Source of the DNA: a virus
Virus record (IMG/VR): IMGVR_UViG_3300032202_000029
Coordinates: 1 to 45,524 of that record
Strand: one strand, 5' to 3'
DNA: 45,524 nucleotides
The notes under the pieces: generated by a model
Told to the model about the DNA's origin: nothing
Database searches by the model: none
Seen by the model: the letters and a program-made list of their open reading frames with translations, nothing else
Position numbers and translations under genes: made by a program
Part shown: one piece after another, positions 20,765-29,144 of the stretch
Layout: each line of letters opens with the position of its first letter
How positions within the stretch are numbered: the stretch's first letter is position 1

Positions 20765-22855
20765 GTGGCCCGCAATTTCACATCCAGCGGAAGCGAACGT
20801 CTAACTAACACTTCTGCCGCACTCACGGCGCCGCCTTTCACGATGGCGTGTTGGGCATATTGTACGGACGACACTGACCTTCGTGTGTTGATGTCGTTTG
20901 GCGATACCAGTGCGAATTGGGACTATTGGCATCTTGCCAGAGAAGATAATACCAATACATTGGAATTTTGGGCGACCACTGCCTTTTTCCAGTGGAATGG
21001 TGCCATCAGCGCAACCGATTCCTTCCCTACTAATCAATGGGTGCACTGTTGTGGAGTAACGAGCGCTGCTGATAATCGACAAGTTTACTGTGATGGTATA
21101 GCGGGGACGGCAGGAACAACATCAATCGTGCCAAACAATGTTGATGGAGTATCCCTTGGCGTCATTCATAAAAATGGGTATCTCGGTCCTTACGATGGAA
21201 GAATGGCTCACGCCGCGATATGGAATGTCGCGCTAACTGTCGGAGAGATCAAAACCTTAGCGGCAGGAGCATCTCCATTTCGTGTACGCTCTGGTAACTT
21301 ATGGGCGTACTGGCCTTTGTTCGAAAATGGTGGTACAGCGGTTGACTTCTCCGGCAACAGTCGGAACTTGACCGAAACCGGAACGATTGAGGTTGCCAAT
21401 GGTCCGCCGGCGTGGCCGGTGTGGGGAATGGATGTTGGTTATTCTCCTGCTGCGGCCGGCCCGACCACCCATACTGCAAGCGGGACTCCATCATTACCTC
21501 TACTGACTACGTCCGGCGTCGCCGAAGTTATCAACACGGCATCAGGAACCCCACCTCTTCCATTAATCACGGCTGCCGGCACCGCTGAACGAATCCTCGA
21601 CGCATCCGGCGCTCCTACACTTCCATTACTGACCGCTGCCGGTGCCGCTACACGAATCCTGACCGCTGCCGGCACGCCGAGTCTGCCGTTGTCGACCGCT
21701 GCTGGTACGGCCAAGGTAGAACGATTCGCATCAGGCGCACCAGTCCTTTCATTGCCAACAGCATCCGGTGCTGCGACAGCGATGCGAATGGCGTCAGGCA
21801 CGCCTGTCTTACCATTGTTGACAGGAGCCGGCACTGCCGAGCGAATCATAGGCGCGTCCGGTGCACCGGCCATCGTGGTGATCACGGCAGCTGGTGTCGC
21901 CGAACGAATACTGACGTCCTCCGGCACACCTGTTTTGCCGTTGCTGGTATCGACCGGTACAGCCGAAAGGATTGTTGATGCTTCCGGTTCGCCGAGCTTG
22001 GCACTCATTACCGCATCAGGCGTTGCGGCCGTAACACGATTCGCGTCAGGTACGCCAGCATTGCCTTTGTTGACCGCGGCTGGTACGGCGTCTGTCGAGG
22101 GTGTGGTGACAGCGTCCGGTGCTCCTTCACTCCCGTTGCTGACTGCCGTCGGAACAGCGGAACGAATCCTGACAGCGACCGGCATACCAAACCTGGCGTT
22201 GCTTGTCGCGTCAGGTACGGCTGAACGTATCATCACATCTTCGGGCACGTCAGTATTGGCGTTGCTCACCGCTAGCGGCGTTGCCGCCGTCACTCGATTC
22301 GCTTCCGGCACACCTACGACCCCGTTGTTGACAGCGGCGGGTGACGCAACGACGGTACGCATCGCATCGGGAACGCCGTCTCTGCCGTTGGTCACAGCCA
22401 TAAGCGACGCAGCGGTCGGTCGGTCGGCGTCAGGCGCGCCGACATTGCCGCTGTTAACCGCAACCGGGACGGCTGAGCGAATCATCGGTGCAGTCGGTAC
22501 CCCATCGATCCCAGTCCTGATCTCGACAGGAGTTGCCGAACGTATCATTACTGCTGACGGCACGCCTGCTATCGTTCTTCCGGTCACAACCGGCATTGCC
22601 GAACGTGTACTGACGGCATCCGGCACGCCCGCCATCGCGGTCATCGAGGCCGCCGGCGTCGCCGAGCGACTGTTGGATGCCTCAGGATCGCCTACACTTC
22701 CGTTACCGATATCCGCCGGAACGGCGTCGGTCGAAGGTATCGTCAACGCGACGGGCGACCCGGTTCTGCCGTTGGTCACGGCCGCCGGTACGGCAACGGT
22801 GATCAGCCTGTCCATCCCGGACTTTCGCTTGACATGGCGGGTTCGTCGGAGGTAA
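20765..22855 (+). CDS. LamG-domain fibre protein with 21 tandem repeats
   Basis: A 696-residue protein from GTG 20765. Residues about 1-215 form a LamG/concanavalin-A-like domain (APPFTMACWAYCTDD, NQWVHCCGVTSAADNRQVYC, GRMAHAAIWNVALTVGEIK, NLWAYWPLFENGGTAVDFSG), a sugar-binding fold. Residues about 235-685 are 21 repeats of about 20-23 residues with consensus ASGTPxLPLLTAxGTAERI. Each repeat probably adds two strands to an elongated fibre. A short end SIPDFRLTWRVRRR follows. A host-surface-binding fibre is the best reading. The repeats differ enough in DNA to be stable, but repeat number could vary. Confidence 0.8.
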   Translation: MARNFTSSGSERLTNTSAALTAPPFTMACWAYCTDDTDLRVLMSFGDTSANWDYWHLAREDNTNTLEFWATTAFFQWNGAISATDSFPTNQWVHCCGVTSAADNRQVYCDGIAGTAGTTSIVPNNVDGVSLGVIHKNGYLGPYDGRMAHAAIWNVALTVGEIKTLAAGASPFRVRSGNLWAYWPLFENGGTAVDFSGNSRNLTETGTIEVANGPPAWPVWGMDVGYSPAAAGPTTHTASGTPSLPLLTTSGVAEVINTASGTPPLPLITAAGTAERILDASGAPTLPLLTAAGAATRILTAAGTPSLPLSTAAGTAKVERFASGAPVLSLPTASGAATAMRMASGTPVLPLLTGAGTAERIIGASGAPAIVVITAAGVAERILTSSGTPVLPLLVSTGTAERIVDASGSPSLALITASGVAAVTRFASGTPALPLLTAAGTASVEGVVTASGAPSLPLLTAVGTAERILTATGIPNLALLVASGTAERIITSSGTSVLALLTASGVAAVTRFASGTPTTPLLTAAGDATTVRIASGTPSLPLVTAISDAAVGRSASGAPTLPLLTATGTAERIIGAVGTPSIPVLISTGVAERIITADGTPAIVLPVTTGIAERVLTASGTPAIAVIEAAGVAERLLDASGSPTLPLPISAGTASVEGIVNATGDPVLPLVTAAGTATVISLSIPDFRLTWRVRRR
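21470..22805 (+). repeat. Coding tandem repeat array, 21 units of about 60-69 bases
   Basis: Within the LamG gene, units begin near codons for A/T-S-G-T/A-P and recur every 60-69 bases; I count 21. Subclasses alternate between endings AERI(I/L) and units with VTRF or VEG(V/I)V inserts, suggesting duplication of blocks larger than one unit. A 458-codon antisense open frame across this array is a by-product of its composition. Confidence 0.8.
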
Positions 22856-22881
22856 AACCGAAACTACTGGAGGAATATCCA

Positions 22882-23112
22882 ATGCCAGAAGTATTCAGCG
22901 AAGCCGATTTTCAGGCCGAGATGGACGCCGATACGCTGGCCCGAGCGAAGGAAATCGAGGCCAATCCCGATCGCGTCAACCGGGCCATCGACGCTGTTAA
23001 ACGCAAGGCTGCGGCCCTGAACGAGACCGCGGAAACCATCCGCCGCCCACCTGACGGTCCGAGTCAGCAGCTGATCCGGCAGGGATTCGTCAAGGTCGAG
23101 GTCTCCGACTGA
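22882..23112 (+). CDS. Hypothetical helical protein (76 aa)
   Basis: GGAGG sits 8 bases before ATG 22882, so this start is preferred to an in-frame one at 22834 inside the LamG gene. The protein is acidic then basic, all-helical (EADFQAEMDADTLARAKEIE, RAIDAVKRKAAALNETAETI). It is coupled to the next gene by TGATG. Function unknown. Confidence 0.6.
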   Translation: MPEVFSEADFQAEMDADTLARAKEIEANPDRVNRAIDAVKRKAAALNETAETIRRPPDGPSQQLIRQGFVKVEVSD

Positions 23113-23330
23113 TGCCGGCAGTATCGAAGGCGCAGCAAGCGTTCGCCGGTGCCGAGCTTGCTCGACGTCGGGCCGGGAAAGAGACCCGTTCCGACATGGA
23201 GACGTCGGAACTGCGCAAGTTAGCCAGCGCGCCAACGGCCAACCTACCAGAACGTGCCCGGCCGCGTGGCAGCGCGCCATTCACCGATGCCGAACTGGCG
23301 CAGGGTTACCGTCGTCTGTCGACGCCGTAA
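23112..23330 (+). CDS. DUF3008-like basic protein (72 aa)
   Basis: It begins MPAVSKAQQAFAGAELARRR, close to the 'MPAxSKAQQ' opening of DUF3008-like small proteins; the later SELRKLASAP also fits. These proteins often lie near phage head genes and have no known role. It is coupled on both sides by overlapping stop/start codons. Confidence 0.6.
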   Translation: MPAVSKAQQAFAGAELARRRAGKETRSDMETSELRKLASAPTANLPERARPRGSAPFTDAELAQGYRRLSTP

Positions 23331-23614
23331 TGTCCGCCGAAAGCAAGAAAAAGCTGCATCAGTACGCCCTGTGGTTCGACTACCATCGTCGTTCCATCAG
23401 CGATCCCGCTCAAGCACATCGCTTTACAATCAAGGCGTTAGACCAGATTGCGGACGTTCTGGCGTACCTTTGGCGCGATATCCACGATCTGGAACGGCGA
23501 AACAGTTCGCCTACGGCGTTGACCGATGCCGGGATCTGGTTGCCGACGCATCTCCGACGGGAAATGGCTGAACGAGAGATGCGCGAAAATCCCAATTCCG
23601 AGCTGAATGCCTGA
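23330..23614 (+). CDS. Hypothetical protein (94 aa)
   Basis: It starts in the previous stop (TAATG). The protein is helical and charged, with HQYALWFDYHRRSISDPAQA and RDIHDLERRN, and ends MRENPNSELNA. It overlaps the next gene by 8 bases. Not recognised. Confidence 0.55.
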   Translation: MSAESKKKLHQYALWFDYHRRSISDPAQAHRFTIKALDQIADVLAYLWRDIHDLERRNSSPTALTDAGIWLPTHLRREMAEREMRENPNSELNA

Positions 23615-23837
23615 GGTCGACCAACGGATTCGGGCACAGCGTGCCGCCCTTATCCTGGACGATATTCTCCCCGATGCAGAACGGCGGTGCATCGATGAAC
23701 TGGTCCGGGCGTGGCTCAATCGAGAGGCTGTACCGTTGGACAGCGCCGCCGCATGGGCTAAGATTGGGGCTATAGCCGAGCTTCGGTCGATGAAATCTGA
23801 CTATCGCGCACGAGGAATGGCAACTGATGGCAACTGA
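23607..23837 (+). CDS. Hypothetical protein (76 aa)
   Basis: All-helical (VDQRIRAQRAALILDDILPD, RRCIDELVRAWLNREA). Its last codons ATGGCAACTG are duplicated immediately as the start of the scaffold-like gene, so the two genes meet through a 10-base direct repeat. Not recognised. Confidence 0.55.
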   Translation: MPEVDQRIRAQRAALILDDILPDAERRCIDELVRAWLNREAVPLDSAAAWAKIGAIAELRSMKSDYRARGMATDGN

Positions 23838-24693
23838 TCCGGCCAGCGTCGACCCACTTGCAACGCCGGCACCGGCACCAACACCGGCACCTGTGCCTGC
23901 TGCCCCTACCGTGGCACCGGCCGCGCCGACCGCGCCAGTCATATCGGGCGATCCAACGACGACGCCGATTCCGGGACCAAGTCCGACACCGGCTCCGCCA
24001 GTTCCCGAGCCCGCGCCTGTACCGGCTGCGCCAGCCGCGCCCGCCGCTCCGCCAGCTCCCGCACCGACGGAGACGGTGGTCGTTGACGGTGTGGCATACG
24101 AGGTCGCGCCGGAAGTCGCTACCCAGATTCGACAACGCCAAGCGGCAACGCCATCGCCGGCACCGGCTCCTGCCGTACCAACACCAACGCCGACCGATCC
24201 CAACGCTGCGTTGTTGAACAGTATCCCTGACATCGATACACGCATCTATACCGACCCACGCGGGTTGATCAGCGATGTGTTATCGGCAACGCAGGCCAAT
24301 ATCGATCGGCAGGTAGAACGTCGAGTACGGGACAGCATGGCATCGGCGCGCACGGTCGACGAATTCTGGTCGTCGTTCTACCGCGATAACGACGATCTTG
24401 CCCCTGCCGACATGGTGGTGCGGCACATCGCCGATCGAGATGCCGGTCTGTACCAGACGTTAGGCCCAGCCGGATTCGTCCAGCATTTGGCTGACTCAGC
24501 CCGGCGAGAGGTGCTCCGCATCCGCGGTGGTACGCCACAACCCGGTCCCGAACCGAGACCGACCACAACTCCGAATCCAACGGAGCCTGTTGTCTCGCCG
24601 ACACCGCCTGGCGCACCGGCAGCAGAACCGGAGCCGGTCGTAGTGCAGTTGAAGAAACGTCAGGCTGTAAAGCGTAGTAGAGGTAACGTCTAA
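23827..24693 (+). CDS. Scaffold-like protein with Pro/Ala-rich N-terminus
   Basis: A 288-residue protein directly before the coat gene, the usual place of scaffolds. Residues about 8-80 are almost only Pro/Ala/Thr (disordered). TVVVDGVAYEVAPEVATQIRQR follows, then a helical middle (DPRGLISDVLSATQANIDRQ, RTVDEFWSSFYRDNDDLAPA), a second Pro-rich linker and a basic end (QLKKRQAVKRSRGNV), typical of coat-binding tails. The stop overlaps the coat start as TAATG. A virion decoration protein is a less likely alternative. Confidence 0.7.
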   Translation: MATDPASVDPLATPAPAPTPAPVPAAPTVAPAAPTAPVISGDPTTTPIPGPSPTPAPPVPEPAPVPAAPAAPAAPPAPAPTETVVVDGVAYEVAPEVATQIRQRQAATPSPAPAPAVPTPTPTDPNAALLNSIPDIDTRIYTDPRGLISDVLSATQANIDRQVERRVRDSMASARTVDEFWSSFYRDNDDLAPADMVVRHIADRDAGLYQTLGPAGFVQHLADSARREVLRIRGGTPQPGPEPRPTTTPNPTEPVVSPTPPGAPAAEPEPVVVQLKKRQAVKRSRGNV

Positions 24694-25637
24694 TGGCGCA
24701 ATTCACTTGGATCTTCGATGCCGAGACTGGCGTCTATAAGAACCATGCGCTCTCGCGTCGGTTGTTCATGGCAGCAGTCGAGGATAGTCACTTTGTCGAG
24801 CATACGCCCGTGGCCGAAGGCTATGGTCGTGGGCAAGGCGAGTCCATCACCTTCACCCGTGTATCGAACATTACCGAACCGACCGATCCGACGCTGTCGG
24901 AGACGGATCGCATCCCGGAAGACCCGTTCGACATCTCGACCAAGGCAATCACGGTCGAGGAACTCGGTCGGGCCGTGCCGAACACGTCGTTGTCGCAGGA
25001 TCTGTCAGCCTACGACATGGAGAACGCCATTCAGCGCAAGTTGACTGAGCAGATGCGGCTGTCGATGGATACGAAGGCGGCGACCGCGTTCAAGGGTGCC
25101 AAGATCAAATACGCCTGCACCGGCGTATCTTCGAACAACATCACGTCGAATGGTACATTCGGCGCAGCATCGACGGCGAACTGGAACGTGTTCCATGCTG
25201 AAGAGGTACACGACTATCTTTTCGACACGTTGCACGCGGCACCGGCCGTTGGTGACGACTACATGGGTATTTTCCGCACGCTCGGCATCCGAGGCATGAT
25301 GCGCGATCCCGATTGGGAGGAGTGGCACAAGTACACTGATCCGTCGGTCAAGTTCAACAGCGAAGTCGGTCGGATGGAGTCGATTCGCTTCATCAAGACC
25401 AACCATGCCAATGCCCTTGGCAAAGTCGGGACAGGATCGGTTCTCGGCGAAGGTGTCGTGTTCGGCGAAGATGCCGTCAAGATGGCTGTTGCTATGGAGG
25501 CCGAGCTTCGCAGTGCGATTCCCGATGATTTCGGCCGTAGCCGTGCTACGGCTTGGTACGGAATCATGGCGTGGGATCAGGTATGGGATACCGGTAACGC
25601 CGGCGAGGCGCGTATCGTTCACGTCGGATCGACCTAA
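24693..25637 (+). CDS. Major capsid protein, N4-gp56-like
   Basis: At 314 residues it fits N4-gp56-type coats. GQGESITFTRVSNITEP followed by LSETDRIPEDPFDISTKAIT and VEELGRAVPNTSLSQDLSAY is the family signature (loading of a strand pair then a long helix, NAIQRKLTEQMRLSMDTKAA). The later EVGRMESIRFIKTNHANALG and WYGIMAWDQVWDTG also fit. Translation is coupled to the scaffold-like gene, and a hairpin follows 8 bases after the stop, which may protect this abundant message. Confidence 0.85.
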   Translation: MAQFTWIFDAETGVYKNHALSRRLFMAAVEDSHFVEHTPVAEGYGRGQGESITFTRVSNITEPTDPTLSETDRIPEDPFDISTKAITVEELGRAVPNTSLSQDLSAYDMENAIQRKLTEQMRLSMDTKAATAFKGAKIKYACTGVSSNNITSNGTFGAASTANWNVFHAEEVHDYLFDTLHAAPAVGDDYMGIFRTLGIRGMMRDPDWEEWHKYTDPSVKFNSEVGRMESIRFIKTNHANALGKVGTGSVLGEGVVFGEDAVKMAVAMEAELRSAIPDDFGRSRATAWYGIMAWDQVWDTGNAGEARIVHVGST

Positions 25638-25644
25638 CGATCGA

Positions 25645-25662
25645 TGGTCCTTGGGCGGACCA
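25645..25662 (+). other. Hairpin after the coat gene
   Basis: TGGTCC pairs with GGACCA around TTGGGC. With no T-run it is more likely a stabiliser or partial attenuator than a terminator. Confidence 0.4.
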
Positions 25663-25684
25663 CTGAAACCGAGAGGACAGTAAC

Positions 25685-26107
25685 ATGGCGTTCACCCATA
25701 GCAAAGAGGAACATATCCTCGTACGCAACGCTTCGCTGGCGTCGGCTGCCGATGTCGGAAGTTGGGCGCCTGGATACATGCCACACATCGTCCGTGCTGC
25801 GGCCGTGGTATTCACCACGGGTGTCGACGCGACCGGGCAGCTGAAGCTCGACAAGCGCCCGACCGCCGGAAGCAATACCGGACGTGGCGATGGTGACGTG
25901 GCTACGCTCAACTACACCACGACGACTGGTGCTCAGGGTGCCGTTGTGTATAAGAATGAACTCAACGTCGAAATTCTCCCTGGAGAGGAGGTCGTTGCCG
26001 AGATCAGCGACGCCACGCCTACGGCGGGAGTCGGTCATGTCATCCTGTACATCGAACCTCGTTGGGAGGTTCCCGGCAATAACACCGATATGACCGCGAC
26101 GACGTAA
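25685..26107 (+). CDS. Head decoration / minor head protein (140 aa)
   Basis: GAGAGGAC precedes ATG. The protein is beta-rich (VRAAAVVFTTGVDATGQLKL, ELNVEILPGEEVVAEISDAT, GHVILYIEPRWEVPG), the layout of a small jelly-roll or decoration protein, and follows the coat gene. It most likely binds the capsid surface. Family not named. Confidence 0.6.
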   Translation: MAFTHSKEEHILVRNASLASAADVGSWAPGYMPHIVRAAAVVFTTGVDATGQLKLDKRPTAGSNTGRGDGDVATLNYTTTTGAQGAVVYKNELNVEILPGEEVVAEISDATPTAGVGHVILYIEPRWEVPGNNTDMTATT

Positions 26108-26123
26108 CGGCAACTCGCCGTTA
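26105..26123 (+). other. Hairpin between head genes
   Basis: TAACGGC pairs with GCCGTTA (loop AACTC), starting in the stop codon of the decoration gene. No T-run; possible mRNA processing or attenuation site. Confidence 0.4.
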
Positions 26124-26135
26124 GGGAGAAGGCCA

Positions 26136-26483
26136 ATGGCCGACATCGCAGCAAGTGACGTCACTGTCACCGTAATCGAGGAAAGGCGAGTTCAGAAGGA
26201 TCGGCGTAATCTCGTCTCGATCGCTTTCGGTGATGGTGCCTTAACCTATCCCTTGGGCGGCGTGCCGATGCCTGCCTTTGGTCAGTTTGCCATGCGGAGA
26301 AACCTGTCCCATCTCATCTTTTCCGACGCGGCATCTGGCAACGGCTACGTTCCCAAGTGGGACTACACCAACAACAAGATCAAGCTGTTCGAAAGCGGAA
26401 CGGCGTCAGCGCCGCTGGACGAAGCCGATGCGACCGACACACCTGCGGCGATGACGTTCTACGCCGAAGCAGTGGGGTGGTGA
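26136..26483 (+). CDS. Beta-rich virion protein (115 aa)
   Basis: GGGAGAAGG precedes ATG 26136. Strand-like segments dominate (SDVTVTVIEERRVQ, NLVSIAFGDGALTYPLGGV, PAAMTFYAEAVGW). It lies in the head region next to the decoration protein, and may be a capsid or connector component. No family recognised. Confidence 0.6.
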   Translation: MADIAASDVTVTVIEERRVQKDRRNLVSIAFGDGALTYPLGGVPMPAFGQFAMRRNLSHLIFSDAASGNGYVPKWDYTNNKIKLFESGTASAPLDEADATDTPAAMTFYAEAVGW

Positions 26484-26484
26484 C

Positions 26485-26916
26485 ATGCCGTTTTCGCTTA
26501 CGCCGCAGACCTTTCGCCATGTGAAGACGGAGGACGGCCGTACGTTGCGATTGCTCGACCGCGACAACGCTTACCTTCGGCTGTCTGTTGGTGGTGAATC
26601 CGTCCAACTGCAAGGTGGACAGGTATACGGTACTGGCGGTCATCGATTGACCGAGGATCAGTACCCAGGCTGGTTGGCCGACGAGCTGAAGAAGTGCAAT
26701 CCGCAAACGCTTATCGATATCGGTTGGCTGGAGCCGAAACCAGTCCCGCCTCCCGATCCAATGGCTGCTGCGCGTCATGCATTATCCCTGTTGTCGGATG
26801 AGGAACGTCTGGCATTGTTGGAGACCGCTCCTTTGCCGGCGGCAAGTGAGGCGCCACCTCCAACGGAACTCACCGCGGCCTCCGCCGCCGCGCATGAGGT
26901 CGATCCGCTAGCCTGA
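26485..26916 (+). CDS. Hypothetical virion protein (143 aa)
   Basis: It starts one base after the previous stop. The N-terminal half is beta-rich (GRTLRLLDRDNAYLRLSVGG, VQLQGGQVYGTGGHRLTEDQ), a linker KPVPPPDP follows, then a short helix LSLLSDEERLALLE and an Ala/Pro-rich tail. Unknown role in the particle. Confidence 0.55.
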   Translation: MPFSLTPQTFRHVKTEDGRTLRLLDRDNAYLRLSVGGESVQLQGGQVYGTGGHRLTEDQYPGWLADELKKCNPQTLIDIGWLEPKPVPPPDPMAAARHALSLLSDEERLALLETAPLPAASEAPPPTELTAASAAAHEVDPLA

Positions 26917-26932
26917 CAGCGACAACTGTCCT

Positions 26933-27277
26933 ATGGCCATGACGGTGTCATATCCTCAACGACGTAGGATGCGTGTTGAATGGACTGATCTTGCTGCTGG
27001 TGCGGTAGGGGAGTCAATAGATCTGCCTCGATTCGGTCAAAAGACGGTTTCCATGCGTACCGACACACCTGGCACGTCGAATGTATTGTTCGCCGGGTTC
27101 AATCTTGGCTCGTCCGAAGTCGTGTCGTTGCATGAGCCCGACGGTACGCTGATCGCGACGGCGAGTGAGGGACTGTTCTTCGTTGAAGAGAACCCTTCCT
27201 TCGTTCTTCCCGTCGCCCTTGCCGGTACGGGCGGACCTTTCGATATCGTGTTGGAAGTTGCAACCGGGTTAGGTTGA
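26933..27277 (+). CDS. Paralogous beta virion protein A (114 aa)
   Basis: It has the same ordered elements as the next protein (27281): RRRMRVEWTDLAAGAVGESI, then FGQKTVSM, then EPDGTLIATASEGLFFVEEN, then FDIVLEVA. The all-beta design fits a repeated head or tail subunit. ATG 26933 has no clear ribosome site; an ATG two codons on is also possible. Confidence 0.6.
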   Translation: MAMTVSYPQRRRMRVEWTDLAAGAVGESIDLPRFGQKTVSMRTDTPGTSNVLFAGFNLGSSEVVSLHEPDGTLIATASEGLFFVEENPSFVLPVALAGTGGPFDIVLEVATGLG

Positions 27278-27280
27278 TCT

Positions 27281-27634
27281 GTGGCCACCATCGTTCCCAC
27301 TGTCACCGCTCCGGGCAAGCGTCGTATCCGCGCCGTTTGGGCGAATATGGCGAGTGGTGACGTTGGCGCTGTCGTCGATATCGCTCGATACGCCGATAAA
27401 ACCGTGCAAGTTGATATCGGCACGGCTGGAGACGGTTCGTTGGAGATGCAGGGAAGCAACGACGGTACCACATTCGCCGCGATGAAGGAGCCAGACGGTA
27501 CAGTCATCACTGGCGTGACGACCGATGGTGAATTGTTCGCTCTACTGGAAAATCCACGCGATGTTCGTCCGTCGATCGCCGGCACAACCGGCTCCGGCTG
27601 GACGGTAACGCTCGAGGCGGTCGCAAGTGGCTGA
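27281..27634 (+). CDS. Paralogous beta virion protein B (117 aa)
   Basis: Starts with GTG. RRIRAVWANMASGDVGAVVD, YADKTVQV, EPDGTVITGVTTDGELFALL and WTVTLEAV align with the preceding gene, so the pair arose by tandem duplication. Overall identity looks modest, so the event is old. The stop overlaps the next GTG start. Confidence 0.6.
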   Translation: MATIVPTVTAPGKRRIRAVWANMASGDVGAVVDIARYADKTVQVDIGTAGDGSLEMQGSNDGTTFAAMKEPDGTVITGVTTDGELFALLENPRDVRPSIAGTTGSGWTVTLEAVASG

Positions 27635-28115
27635 TCAACCGCCAATGGACCTCCAGACGGCGCGTGGTGTCCTTCGCCAGATTGACACGGCGTTGCGTGC
27701 GTTTAAGCGGCTCGACGAAGTGCTGTACACCGCCCAACAACATGCCGATTACGAACGCACGATCGAGGCGAAACGACAGGAAGCGGCACAGGCTGAGGCC
27801 GCGACGAAGGCGTGCCAAGAGCAATTGGCACAAGCTCAGCGTCAACTCTCCGAAGCAAACGCGGCTCACGTGCAGACGATGCGTGAACTGTCCGCGGCAC
27901 ATGCGGCGAAAGTTGCCGAAATCAACGCCGATACCGACAGCCGAAGACAGCAAGCTGACGATACGGCTGCCAAGATAGCACACTCTATGGCCGAGGCGCA
28001 CCGCCAACACGATCGAGACAAATCGGCTCTGGCCGAGGAAATCAGACAGCTCTCCCACGAACGAGACGAACTAAAACGCGATCTTCGATCTCGTCTGGAA
28101 CAGATGGCAGATTGA
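27627..28115 (+). CDS. Long coiled-coil virion-operon protein (162 aa)
   Basis: GTG 27627 overlaps the previous stop. Residues about 30-160 are one Ala/Glu/Gln-rich coiled coil (ERTIEAKRQEAAQAEAATKA, CQEQLAQAQRQLSEANAAHV, LSHERDELKRDLRSRLEQM). It has no membrane segment. It may act as a molecular ruler or assembly factor; the terminator right after it ends the head-gene transcript. Confidence 0.6.
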   Translation: MADQPPMDLQTARGVLRQIDTALRAFKRLDEVLYTAQQHADYERTIEAKRQEAAQAEAATKACQEQLAQAQRQLSEANAAHVQTMRELSAAHAAKVAEINADTDSRRQQADDTAAKIAHSMAEAHRQHDRDKSALAEEIRQLSHERDELKRDLRSRLEQMAD

Positions 28116-28140
28116 GGACGCTGTCTAACGGTGGTGATGG

Positions 28141-28171
28141 AGGGGGCTCAGGCCCCCTTATTTGTTTGTAA
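28141..28171 (+). terminator. Rho-independent terminator after the head genes
   Basis: AGGGGGC-TCAG-GCCCCCT forms a perfect 7-bp GC stem with a tetraloop and is followed by TTATTTGTTTGT. It is the clearest terminator in the window. It separates head genes from tail genes at 28183, so read-through or a second promoter must express the tail genes. Confidence 0.85.
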
Positions 28172-28182
28172 GGTATGTATCG

Positions 28183-29139
28183 ATGGCGTTGCTACTGAAT
28201 GAGGAACTAATCGACGAAGGGCTGTACATCGGTCAGGAGAGTCCTGACGGTACGTCCGAGTACGAAAGCAAAGTCGTCGATTGGTACAATTGGGGCTTTC
28301 GCAAGGTCATCGTTGGTGGCGGTGAATTCCTGCCCGATTCGAACCCCGAATGGTGGTGGTTACGTAAGCAAGGGTCATTGATTCTGCAACCTATCATCGA
28401 TGCCGGCACCGTTGAAGTAACGAACAACACAACTACTGTCGACTTCTCCATCACGCCGACGTCGGCCGTCGATCGCCATCTGAAGGTCGAAGGTCATCCG
28501 GATGTATTCCGCGTCATCTCTCCCCGGACAAAGGCGACCGAATTCACGATCGACACCATCTACACCGGACCGACAAACGCTGCCGCATCGTATCGTCTGA
28601 TGCAGCTCGATTACGATCTGGCATCGGATTGTGATCGGTTGTTCTCTCGCATGTACGAATACCGTAACAACGTCCGTCATCGGCCCGGTATCGCCGGCGT
28701 CGATCTTTATCGTATGTGGGAGGAATATCCAATCGAGCAAGCGTCGCAAGGAACACCTGTCTTGTTTGCACCGTTAACCGATACCAGTGTCCGCTTCAGT
28801 CATTATGGCGGGTCCGAGGCCGACGACTTCCGCCGTGTCGAATACCGCTATCTATTCCAGCCATCCGATCTCGCCGACGATGCAAACGAGCCCATCATCC
28901 CACGGCGTCACCGTAGCGTGTTGTCGGAACTGCTCGGCTTCCGCATTCTGCGGGACAAAGGGAACAACCTCGACCGGATCATCTCCCAAATACAGGCGTC
29001 ATTGCGCGCGATGGAGCAAGAGAACAACGACCGTCTGTCCGACATCGACGACAACTATGGCCGTGTAGTTACCCGTCAACGGGATAGAGACCGGTTCCTC
29101 CGTCCGTTACGTACTGAATCCGGCAGCATTATCGGATAA
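28183..29139 (+). CDS. Head-tail connector / adaptor-like protein (318 aa)
   Basis: ATG 28183 follows AAGG at 8 bases. The N-terminus LNEELIDEGLYIGQESPDG, the strand-rich middle (TVEVTNNTTTVDFSITPTSA, FRVISPRTKATEFTIDTIYT) and a helical C-terminus (DRIISQIQASLRAMEQENND) fit a structural protein. Position between head genes and the tail-stabilisation-like gene suggests the ring below the portal. The assignment rests mainly on order. Confidence 0.5.
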   Translation: MALLLNEELIDEGLYIGQESPDGTSEYESKVVDWYNWGFRKVIVGGGEFLPDSNPEWWWLRKQGSLILQPIIDAGTVEVTNNTTTVDFSITPTSAVDRHLKVEGHPDVFRVISPRTKATEFTIDTIYTGPTNAAASYRLMQLDYDLASDCDRLFSRMYEYRNNVRHRPGIAGVDLYRMWEEYPIEQASQGTPVLFAPLTDTSVRFSHYGGSEADDFRRVEYRYLFQPSDLADDANEPIIPRRHRSVLSELLGFRILRDKGNNLDRIISQIQASLRAMEQENNDRLSDIDDNYGRVVTRQRDRDRFLRPLRTESGSIIG

Positions 29140-29144
29140 CATCC

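Noticed and set aside
21439-22815. 458-codon open frame antisense to the LamG repeats
   Set aside because: It is the mirror of a periodic GC-rich coding array; the plus frame has the LamG domain and the late-operon context.
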